This document shows positions 1 to 5,895 of a stretch of 13,135 bases of DNA, piece after piece (position 1 is the first letter of the stretch; each line of letters starts with the position of its first letter). Origin of the DNA: Nitrospinae bacterium RIFCSPLOWO2_12_FULL_45_22 (GTDB lineage: Bacteria > 2-12-FULL-45-22); the NCBI GenBank assembly GCA_001803565.1, contig MHDQ01000181.1, forward strand, positions 1 to 13,135, written 5' to 3'. Below the pieces are notes generated by a model that was given only the letters and a program-made list of their open reading frames with translations, was not told the DNA's origin and searched no databases. The position numbers and the translations under genes were made by a program.

Positions 1-23
1 GCACGAATAGAATTGATGCCTAC
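1..23. repeat. Degenerate GTAGGCAC-type palindrome
   Basis: GCACGAATAGAATT at 1-14 is identical to 1824-1837 and is followed by ATGCCTAC, so it resembles the same palindrome family as 4333-4362 with a mismatched stem. Cut by the window edge. Confidence 0.4.
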
Positions 24-65
24 AAATGAGGCTGACCTTGTTATTGCGCGCAGAGCGAAATTGAG

Positions 66-92
66 GGTAGCGGGGGACGAGCCCCCGCTACC
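66..92 (-). terminator. GC-rich hairpin after the copy 1 DUF1329 stop
   Basis: Perfect 11-bp stem (GGTAGCGGGGG at 66-76 with CCCCCGCTACC at 82-92) and a 5-base loop, five bases beyond the stop codon. There is no proper T-tract after it on the minus strand (CTCAATTTCG), so it may act as a weak terminator or as a 3' end stabiliser. Confidence 0.5.
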
Positions 93-97
93 ATACC

Positions 98-1489
98 TTA
101 TTTCAGCTCCTGGAACTTGGTGCCATTGGCCCAGCCCCAGGCATCAAACCCACCCCGGGCCTTCCACATATCCTGGTACCGCGTGACCTTGGCCTTCATC
201 TCCGGGTCAAGCCGCGCTACCCCAGCCCGATCCTTATGCGTTTTTTCTTCATATAGGGGAACGTAGGGCGGGAATTGTTCGGCCTTGGTTACTGCTCGAT
301 AGCCCGGTGCAGATCGCCAGAAATACTCCTTACTCAGCTCGGTCATGGTATACTTAGTATCGGGGATCGGCTGTCCAAACTTGAAACCCCCATACCAACC
401 ATAGCCTCTATAATCTCGCTGCCAATCGCCTATGGCAATAGTGGTTCTCCCCCAGGCTGTTCTACCATTATAGCTATTAGGATAGGGCTTCCAGGTTTGT
501 TCGCCAAGTCCAATCCGGACATAGTTACCTTCATGGTCATACTGCTCCTCATGCAGTTGGAGCTTGGTATGTTTCTCTATCCAGTAGAGGATATACCCAA
601 GATAGTAATTTGGATCTTTAGGTATAGCCTTGACCACCCAGCACTCTATGCCCCCATCCTCCCGGTAGGGGTTCTGACTATCACCCCAGACCCCCTGGCC
701 CGGATAGACCGGGTTGTCTACAATGACCTTGGGGTCCCCCAGGATGTCATGACCCTTTATCCCATTAACCTCATAGAGGACATCCTCAGCGATAATCTCA
801 TAGGTATACTCCCAGAATTGCCGCTCGCCATTGTCATCATTGCTTGCGGGAAAACCGAGGGTATCGTCCTGGCGGTCACCTCCGGCCGAGCGCCTCACTC
901 GCCTCAGGGCCGGCACCCAGGAGTAGCGGTCCGGGTCCTTCCATTTACCCGGGGCATTATCATACTTGACTACCAGTTGGGCAAGCCCCCGGATCTCGGG
1001 TGGGTTATCCAGGATAGTGAAGGCCTTCTGGTAGATACTACTGATCCCCTGCCTATAGTGGATCACCTCATCAAACCTCTCCCAGGAATGGGTCCGCATG
1101 ATATAAAAGTTCTTGCTAATCACCAAACCCCGTTTGTTTATAGTAGGCAGATAACCAAAATAATCCTGGGTCTTACCCCCCTCGGCCCCCCAGAAGGCGC
1201 ATTCCCTGAACCAGAGCAGCTCCTCACCGGTATAGGGGACATCCTTGCGGGGCCAGGAGGGCTTCCAGGGGAAGGGGTCTTTAAGCACCCAGGGGTACTG
1301 CGGGTGGCGTTTATCCGGGGCAGTCAAGTCCTTTACTGGCTCAGCATAAGGGGTCCAGCCTTTAATGGTGACTGGTGCTGGGGCATATTTGTCTGCCGGC
1401 TGTTGCGCTAATACCGTACCTGGCTGGAGCCACCAGAACCCCAGGGCAAGCAAGGCAACCATTAGAAACATCATCTTTCTCTTTTGCAT
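98..1489 (-). CDS. DUF1329 family periplasmic/outer-membrane protein, copy 1
   Basis: Encodes 463 residues. A signal peptide is visible (basic MQKRK, hydrophobic core, cleavage probably after VLA near residue 28), so the protein is exported. Family evidence: the Arg-rich motif ALRRVRR at 194-200 followed by an acidic/Gly stretch (GGDRQDD), the overall length, and an adjacent DUF1302 gene. Known of the family: DUF1329 proteins have a LolA/LolB-like lipid-binding fold and are encoded next to DUF1302 barrels; no reaction is established. The chain is very rich in Trp and Tyr. Cys97 and Cys283 are conserved in both copies in this window and could form a disulfide. Start chosen at ATG 1489 because AAAGGAGGAG lies just upstream on the minus strand. 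It follows the DUF1302 gene by 384 bases, a gap widened by repeats compared with 132 bases in the other pair. About 80% identical to the copy at 4372-5763. Confidence 0.88.
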   Translation of the reverse strand: MQKRKMMFLMVALLALGFWWLQPGTVLAQQPADKYAPAPVTIKGWTPYAEPVKDLTAPDKRHPQYPWVLKDPFPWKPSWPRKDVPYTGEELLWFRECAFWGAEGGKTQDYFGYLPTINKRGLVISKNFYIMRTHSWERFDEVIHYRQGISSIYQKAFTILDNPPEIRGLAQLVVKYDNAPGKWKDPDRYSWVPALRRVRRSAGGDRQDDTLGFPASNDDNGERQFWEYTYEIIAEDVLYEVNGIKGHDILGDPKVIVDNPVYPGQGVWGDSQNPYREDGGIECWVVKAIPKDPNYYLGYILYWIEKHTKLQLHEEQYDHEGNYVRIGLGEQTWKPYPNSYNGRTAWGRTTIAIGDWQRDYRGYGWYGGFKFGQPIPDTKYTMTELSKEYFWRSAPGYRAVTKAEQFPPYVPLYEEKTHKDRAGVARLDPEMKAKVTRYQDMWKARGGFDAWGWANGTKFQELK

Positions 1490-1586
1490 GAGCTATCTCC
1501 TCCTTTCTCCGATTCTACTGCGCTTAATCAGTGGGCCATAATATCCATTAGTGTAATTGCCCAATATCTTGTGCGGAATTAATATC

Positions 1587-1711
1587 ACCGCAGAGACACA
1601 GAGAAGACCCGTAAGGCGTGAGAGCGTTAGGCATAAGGAGATGCCCCCTCACCCTCACACCTTACTCCTTACGATCCGTAAGAAGACTCTGCGCCTCAGC
1701 GTCTCTGCGGT
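1587..1711. repeat. Inverted-repeat element with ACCGCAGAGAC ends and inner heptads
   Basis: The terminal arms ACCGCAGAGAC (1587-1597) and its exact complement (1701-1711) frame a 125-base non-coding element. Inside are 7-base-spaced units: GTAAGGC, GTTAGGC and ATAAGGA on the left (1611-1639, one 8-base unit among them), and CCCTCAC, ACCTTAC, TCCTTAC on the right (1652-1672), which are reverse-complement versions. A similar CACAGAG-type element lies at 12680-12750. Confidence 0.65.
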
Positions 1712-1795
1712 TCAATGGCATCTTCTACAACTTATTGAGTAATTACCCATTAGTAACAACTCTGTCATCTCACCCCCTTTCTCCTCACTTTGTAG

Positions 1796-1841
1796 GCACG
1801 GATTTATCCGTGCATTATAAATAGCACGAATAGAATTCGTG
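1796..1841. repeat. Two adjacent short palindromes
   Basis: GCACGGATTTATCCGTGC (1796-1813) and CACGAAT-AGA-ATTCGTG (1825-1841) are two hairpins of the same GTAGGCAC family as 4333-4362. Neither is followed by a T-tract on the minus strand. Confidence 0.55.
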
Positions 1842-1848
1842 TGCAGGC

Positions 1849-1866
1849 CGGGGGCTTGTACCCCCG
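1849..1866 (-). other. GC-rich hairpin after the copy 1 DUF1302 stop
   Basis: CGGGGG (1849-1854) pairs with CCCCCG (1861-1866) around a 6-base loop, seven bases past the stop. There is no T-tract, so read-through into the DUF1329 gene is expected; a role in 3' stability is possible. Confidence 0.5.
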
Positions 1867-1873
1867 CCCTGGC

Positions 1874-3529
1874 TCAAAACTCGTACTTGACCTTGAACTC
1901 GACATAGTTCCGGTCGTTCAATGGCCCCCAGGCTAAATCGTTTGGGTGGCCATAGAAGTAGTGAAAGAGCACAGAGGCCGTGAGGTAGTTAGAGAAGGTA
2001 TAGCTGGTCCCGAATGTATTTTGCGAGGTCATGCGGTTAAAGGGGGTGATCATATTGATCCAGGTGATAGACCAGCGGTCTTCTGTAAAGGGAGCGCGCC
2101 AGGTTAGTGCTGGGAGGTAAATGGCACTGATATTATTTGCGGGGCTGGCAGGCTGCGGCACCGGTATCCCACCATCCCGGCCAAAGAGATAGGTAAATGA
2201 CCAGTAGAGCATGAAGCTAAAATCCTGCCGGAAATAGCTCTCTACCCCCCAAATCTGTCTATACAGGCTCCGCTTACTATAGCCATCATACTTATTCAGC
2301 AAGGGGTTAGTCAACCCCAGGGCGATAACACTCTCATTCAGGTTCGGGAGATACTTATTCAGGTCCAGGGCATTCTCAAAGAACATGCCCCAGTTTCGGT
2401 TTAGGAACCAGAAACTTTTATCCAGGGCTAGGCCCATAGTATGCAGCCGGGTAGGCTTGGGCTCGACAAAGTACCGGGGTGCCCCTCCTACTATGCGGAA
2501 GGCCCGGCGGAAACCGGTCATGGACTTGTCCCAGTAATAGGCATAGAAGAGGTGTCCGTTCCAGCCGCCATAATTGAACCCCAGCCGGGTGATCCACTCA
2601 TGGTCTTTGACATTCCAGGTAGGCATATCGGCCCGCATCCGGGTAGTCAGGGCCGCCGGGTTAATACCAATGTCTGAGGGGCTTCCTTGGGGCCAGACAT
2701 AGCCCGCAGGATAATAATAGTTCCGCTCATAGTCAAAGTTCCAGATCAACTGAAAATAGAGGTTAGGGGTGAATTGCCTGATGACCGAGAGCATCCAGGT
2801 AGGGAGATTGACATACTCAAAGTCGGTCTGGGTAAGGCGGGGGTTGGCGGCAGTGCCATACCTGAGGTCTACCGGGAAGACAGAATCATGCACCTTGGTA
2901 TCTACCTTGGCCCAGATATGCTGCTGCTTACCGAGTTGGATGATCCAGCCCGGCGGGGTCCATTTGAGATAAAGCTCACGCCAGATGCGCTTGGTATCGT
3001 TATAATACTCATCGGCCTCCTTGACTGCCGGGTAAAGGTTACGGCGGGCAGCACTGCGAGTACCACCAAAGCTGTGCTTGAAGCTATGGTCCCAATCATA
3101 CAGGGCATTGTAGCGGAAGTCCCAGATGCTGACAAACTCCAGGCTCGGTATAGCCGGTGGGACATAGCGGGCCTCCAACTCCGTGAACCACTCGATCTTC
3201 TCCAGGTTATAGTTCCGCTTCCGGAGAGCACCCGCGGGCAGTCCTGGGTTAGAGTTATAGCGGCCGGCGGCAGGCGGGTTGGGATTGCCCCGCATAGTCT
3301 TACCTCCACCTTCTCTCCCTCTGCCATTCAGGAACAAGCCGGTGTCATTCCAGAGAACCCCCTTCAGCCACAGGCCCGGGACCGCTTCTTCCACATTATT
3401 CAGGGCATGACCAAAGGGATCAAAATTACTCAGGTCAAACCACTTACCCTCCTCCTGGGCCTGGGCCAGCGTACTCAGGAACCCCAGGGCCAGGAGACAG
3501 ACTATTACTGAGAACATATGCCTTTTCAT
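1874..3529 (-). CDS. DUF1302 family outer-membrane beta-barrel (porin-like), copy 1
   Basis: Encodes 551 residues with a signal peptide (cleavage near LAQA, residue 24). The segment at about 185-223 carries the DUF1302 hallmark: an aromatic strand, then LGKQQHIW (199-206), then FPVDLRYG (218-225). The rest alternates aromatic and polar residues as in transmembrane beta strands, and the chain ends KVKYEF with a terminal Phe, the usual signal for BAM-mediated outer-membrane insertion. The family is believed to form porin-like channels for hydrophobic compounds; substrate unknown here. Start ATG 3529 has AAAGGAGGG four bases upstream. It is the first gene of a unit with the downstream DUF1329 gene. 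Transcription probably begins at the promoter at 4270-4298, giving a leader of about 735 bases that contains mobile-element remnants. About 88% identical to the copy at 5896-7551, with long stretches fully identical. Confidence 0.9.
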   Translation of the reverse strand: MKRHMFSVIVCLLALGFLSTLAQAQEEGKWFDLSNFDPFGHALNNVEEAVPGLWLKGVLWNDTGLFLNGRGREGGGKTMRGNPNPPAAGRYNSNPGLPAGALRKRNYNLEKIEWFTELEARYVPPAIPSLEFVSIWDFRYNALYDWDHSFKHSFGGTRSAARRNLYPAVKEADEYYNDTKRIWRELYLKWTPPGWIIQLGKQQHIWAKVDTKVHDSVFPVDLRYGTAANPRLTQTDFEYVNLPTWMLSVIRQFTPNLYFQLIWNFDYERNYYYPAGYVWPQGSPSDIGINPAALTTRMRADMPTWNVKDHEWITRLGFNYGGWNGHLFYAYYWDKSMTGFRRAFRIVGGAPRYFVEPKPTRLHTMGLALDKSFWFLNRNWGMFFENALDLNKYLPNLNESVIALGLTNPLLNKYDGYSKRSLYRQIWGVESYFRQDFSFMLYWSFTYLFGRDGGIPVPQPASPANNISAIYLPALTWRAPFTEDRWSITWINMITPFNRMTSQNTFGTSYTFSNYLTASVLFHYFYGHPNDLAWGPLNDRNYVEFKVKYEF

Positions 3530-3548
3530 AACACCCTCCTTTCTCTTT

Positions 3549-3634
3549 AGTGAGCAGTGAGGAGTAAGCAGATAATCTCGAATTTCGAAATTAGGGTCGT
3601 TAACGGCTCACGGCTTTACTGTTCACTACTCACT
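3549..3634. repeat. Heptad-repeat inverted pair (AGTGAGN units)
   Basis: The left arm is three 7-base units AGTGAGC, AGTGAGG, AGTAAGC (3549-3569). The right arm, read in reverse complement, is AGTGAGT, AGTGAAC, AGTAAAG (3614-3634); 16 of 21 positions match. It overlaps the next element, implying nesting or joint decay. Confidence 0.5.
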
Positions 3635-3730
3635 CTATTAACCCTTAGCGCTATCTACAACTAGCGATAACTACACAAAATTTAAAAGATTTTCCTGAAT
3701 TCTGTTAACTGAACCCCCGGGAACTGTTAC
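3599..3730. mobile_element. Degenerate GTAA-ended MITE-like element
   Basis: The right end GGGAACTGTTAC (3719-3730) and the left end GTTAACGGCTCACGG (3599-3613) correspond, with mismatches, to the ends of the element at 12523-12665. The inner flank (AAATTTAAA..., CTGTTAACTGAACCCCC) also resembles 12616-12653. No flanking duplication is visible. Probably an old copy. Confidence 0.45.
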
Positions 3731-3743
3731 CCCAAATTAAACG

Positions 3744-3887
3744 GTAACCGTTCAGCCACGAAGAAGTGCAAAGTGTAAAACTACGGTAAATTATTCCTCA
3801 GCTTTGCACTTTTAGCTTTGCATTTTCCGCCCTCCTGGGCCTTTGTGCCTTAACGGCAGATAAAAGGTTATCCCGGTGAACGGTTAC
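3744..3887. mobile_element. IS66-type MITE with near-perfect 8-bp direct repeats
   Basis: Perfect 11-bp terminal inverted repeats (GTAACCGTTCA at 3744-3754; TGAACGGTTAC at 3877-3887) enclose 144 bases without a gene. The flanks are ATTAAACG (3736-3743) and ATTAAACT (3888-3895), a 7/8 match consistent with an 8-bp target duplication. IS66-family elements are known for GTAA ends and 8-bp duplications; the assignment is inferred from those two traits. The interior contains GCAAAGTG / CTTTGCACTTT repeats. Confidence 0.65.
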
Positions 3888-4269
3888 ATTAAACTGATAA
3901 TCCTTGACCGAATTTGGGATAAGGTGATAGGACCCAGTTATTAGGTAAGTGCGATGATATTTCGAGGAACAGCCGGAGGTATGAGCAGATAGCAGGGACT
4001 TTAGCGGCAACTTTTATGGATCATCTGAGCCAGGTGACGATCCTACTCTCACAAGCATTATGGAATTAAGTACAAAAGAAATGGACACTTTAACGGTCGT
4101 TCCAGCTAAGACCAACTCGGTCACATTATTCTGGACGCCTTAAGCTATCTTCAGCCGACCCACATAACCCATCACCCCCCTTACCTGCCTTGAACAGTAT
4201 GGAAAATACCTGCTTACCTTCAGTAGGTAGGAAACAAAGGCAAATTACTACTCCTCAAATGTGAAAGGC

Positions 4270-4298
4270 ACTTTAAACTAATAGCGCCTTTTTGTCAA
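4270..4298 (-). promoter_or_regulatory. Sigma70-type promoter for DUF1302-DUF1329 pair 1
   Basis: On the minus strand TTGACA (4298-4293), a 17-base spacer, then TAAAGT (4275-4270). An A/T-rich tract (AAAAAAAAGTC) lies immediately upstream like an UP element. It begins about 30 bases after the terminator of the preceding gene, where a new unit would be expected. Confidence 0.6.
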
Positions 4299-4326
4299 GA
4301 CTTTTTTTTGGGGCTAAAATTTTTAC

Positions 4327-4362
4327 AAAAAAATGTAGGCACGGATTAATCCGTGCCTACAT
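4327..4362 (-). terminator. Strong intrinsic terminator after DUF1329 copy 2
   Basis: Bases 4333-4362 form a perfect 30-base palindrome (ATGTAGGCACGGATT and its complement), nine bases after the stop. On the minus strand it is followed directly by seven T (4333-4327; the outermost A-T pair overlaps). Stem plus T-run is the classical rho-independent layout. The palindrome belongs to the same family as those at 1796-1841. Confidence 0.8.
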
Positions 4363-4371
4363 ACAATGCCG

Positions 4372-5763
4372 CTACTTCAGCTCCTGGAACTTGGTACCAT
4401 TGGCCCAGCCCCAGGGATCATAACCACCACGGGCCTTCCACATATCCTGGCTGGCCCTGGCCTTCTTGATCAGCTCCGGGTCGAGCCGTTCTACCCCAAC
4501 CCGGTCTTTACACTTCTTCTCTAAATAGAAATAGGGGTAGGGGGGGAAATGATCAATCTTGGTTACTGGCCGATAGCCCGGTACCGGGCGCCAGAAATAC
4601 TCCTTTTGCAGCTCGGGTATAGTATACTTGGTATCAGGGATGGGCTGGCCATATTTGAAGCCACCATACCAGGCCATCCCCCAAAAATCTCTCTGCCAAT
4701 CACCCAATAAGATAGTGGTCCTGCCCCAGGCCACTCTACCTTTATAGGAATTGGGATAGGCCTTCCAGCTTTGTTCGCCTATCCCCATCCGGATATAGTT
4801 GCCTTCATGGTCATACTGCTCCTCATGCAGTGGCAGCTTGGTACGCTTCTCTATCCAGTCGAGGATATACCCTAGATAATATTTCGGGTCTTTAGGCGTG
4901 AGCTTAACTACCCAGCACTCTAAGCCCCCATCCTCCCGGTAGGGGTTCTGACCATCTCCCCAGACCCCGGCTCCAGGATAGATCGGGTTGTCCACAATAA
5001 CCTTGGGGTCTCCCAGGATGGCCTGACCTCTTGCCCCATTAACCTCATAAAGGATGTCTTCACCAATGATCTCATAGGTATATTCCCAGTATTGCCGCTC
5101 GCCATTATCGTCATTGCTCAAGGGATAACCCAGGGAGTCGTCCTGCCGGTCACCACCGGCCGAGCGCCTCACCCGCCGCAAAGCCGGTACCCAGGCATAG
5201 CGGTCCGGGTCTTTCCACTTGCCCGGGGCATTGTTGTATTTGACTACCAGTTGCGCAAAGCCCCGCAGCTCGGGCGGGTTATCCAGGATAGTGAAGACTT
5301 TTTGGTAGAGGCCATTGACCCCCATCTTGTAGTGGATGATCTCATCAAACTTCTCCCAGTAATGGGTGCGCATGATATAGAAGTTTTTGCTGACGACCAA
5401 GCCCCGGCGGTTCCGCATGACGGAATACCCACAATAATCCGCGGTCTTACCTCCCTCGGCCCCCCAGAAGGCGCATTCCCTAAGCCAGAGCAACTCCTCA
5501 CCGGTATACGGGACATCCTTGGTGGGCCAGGAGGGCTTCCAGGGAAAGGGGTCTTTAAGTACCCAGGGGTACTGTGGATGGCGCTTATCCGGGGCAGTCC
5601 AGTCCTTTACCGGCTCAGCATAAGGTGTCCAGCCCTTGATGGTTGATGGTGCAGGGGCATACTTGTCTGCCGGCGCCTGCGCTGACACTACAACTGGATT
5701 AAACCACCAGAACCCCAGGCTCAGCAATAAAACCATTAGGAACATCATCTTTCTCTTCTGCAT
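4372..5763 (-). CDS. DUF1329 family periplasmic/outer-membrane protein, copy 2
   Basis: Encodes 463 residues, collinear without gaps with the copy at 98-1489 and about 80% identical. Signal peptide near residues 1-28 (VVVSAQA region). It keeps the ALRRVRR motif (194-200) and Cys97/Cys283, and adds two cysteines absent from copy 1, Cys111 and Cys418, so a second disulfide is possible. The ends (first 10 and last 13 residues) are identical between copies; the most divergent stretches are about residues 112-118 and 400-440. Start ATG 5763 has AAGGAGGAGG about 8 bases upstream. It follows its DUF1302 partner by 132 bases and is closed by a strong terminator at 4327-4362. Family role as inferred for DUF1329: a lipid- or hydrophobe-binding partner of the DUF1302 barrel; not demonstrated here. 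Confidence 0.88.
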   Translation of the reverse strand: MQKRKMMFLMVLLLSLGFWWFNPVVVSAQAPADKYAPAPSTIKGWTPYAEPVKDWTAPDKRHPQYPWVLKDPFPWKPSWPTKDVPYTGEELLWLRECAFWGAEGGKTADYCGYSVMRNRRGLVVSKNFYIMRTHYWEKFDEIIHYKMGVNGLYQKVFTILDNPPELRGFAQLVVKYNNAPGKWKDPDRYAWVPALRRVRRSAGGDRQDDSLGYPLSNDDNGERQYWEYTYEIIGEDILYEVNGARGQAILGDPKVIVDNPIYPGAGVWGDGQNPYREDGGLECWVVKLTPKDPKYYLGYILDWIEKRTKLPLHEEQYDHEGNYIRMGIGEQSWKAYPNSYKGRVAWGRTTILLGDWQRDFWGMAWYGGFKYGQPIPDTKYTIPELQKEYFWRPVPGYRPVTKIDHFPPYPYFYLEKKCKDRVGVERLDPELIKKARASQDMWKARGGYDPWGWANGTKFQELK

Positions 5764-5870
5764 GAGCTATCCTCCTCCTTATCTACGATTCTGCTGCAGT
5801 TAAGCCGTAAACTTTTAGTATCTTTTTATTAACAAACCTATCCTCTCACCCCCTTTCTCCTCATTACTGA

Positions 5871-5888
5871 CGGGGGGATGGCCCCCCG
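5871..5888 (-). other. GC-rich hairpin after the copy 2 DUF1302 stop
   Basis: CGGGGGG (5871-5877) pairs with CCCCCCG (5882-5888) around a 4-base loop, seven bases past the stop. No T-tract follows, so transcription probably continues into the DUF1329 gene 132 bases away. Confidence 0.5.
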
Positions 5889-5895
5889 CTCCAGC

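Larger units (their letters stand above)
1490..1873. other. Intergenic region between DUF1302 and DUF1329, pair 1
   Basis: No gene is supported. Both ends resemble the 132-base spacer of the other pair (5764-5895): the polypurine block GAGGAGAAAGGGGGTGAGA (minus strand, about 1769-1787) and the region just upstream of the start codon recur there. The middle is extra and holds an inverted-repeat element (1587-1711) and two short palindromes (1796-1813, 1825-1841). An 11-base direct repeat, 10/11 identical (GTAATTGCCCA at 1553-1563, GTAATTACCCA at 1739-1749), brackets the inserted block. Confidence 0.7.
3530..4326. other. Long leader/intergenic region upstream of DUF1302 copy 1
   Basis: No gene is supported across about 800 bases. 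A 70-codon minus-strand frame (3798-4010) runs through a mobile-element remnant, has no ribosome site and is rejected. The region holds, from low to high: a heptad inverted repeat (3549-3634), a GTAA-ended element (3599-3730), a second one with direct repeats (3744-3887), featureless sequence to about 4125, a short block resembling the leader of the other DUF1302 gene (4140-4191), and the promoter at 4270-4298. AATTTCGAAATT at 3581-3592 is a perfect 12-base palindrome. Confidence 0.65.

Noticed and set aside
275-1411. Long plus-strand open frame of 378 codons opposite DUF1329 copy 1
   Set aside because: Antisense shadow of a gene with clear signal peptide, family motif and ribosome site; shorter plus-strand frames recur opposite the paralogue, as expected from codon bias.
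1557-1824. Two overlapping plus-strand small frames
   Set aside because: Both translate the inverted-repeat element and flanking palindromes; no ribosome site.
2687-3511. Plus-strand frame of 274 codons opposite DUF1302 copy 1
   Set aside because: Antisense shadow; the minus-strand protein has the LGKQQ motif and terminal Phe, and the plus-strand frame shows no domain.
3798-4010. Minus-strand 70-codon frame in the long leader
   Set aside because: It runs across half of the MITE at 3744-3887, has no ribosome site, and low-complexity composition.
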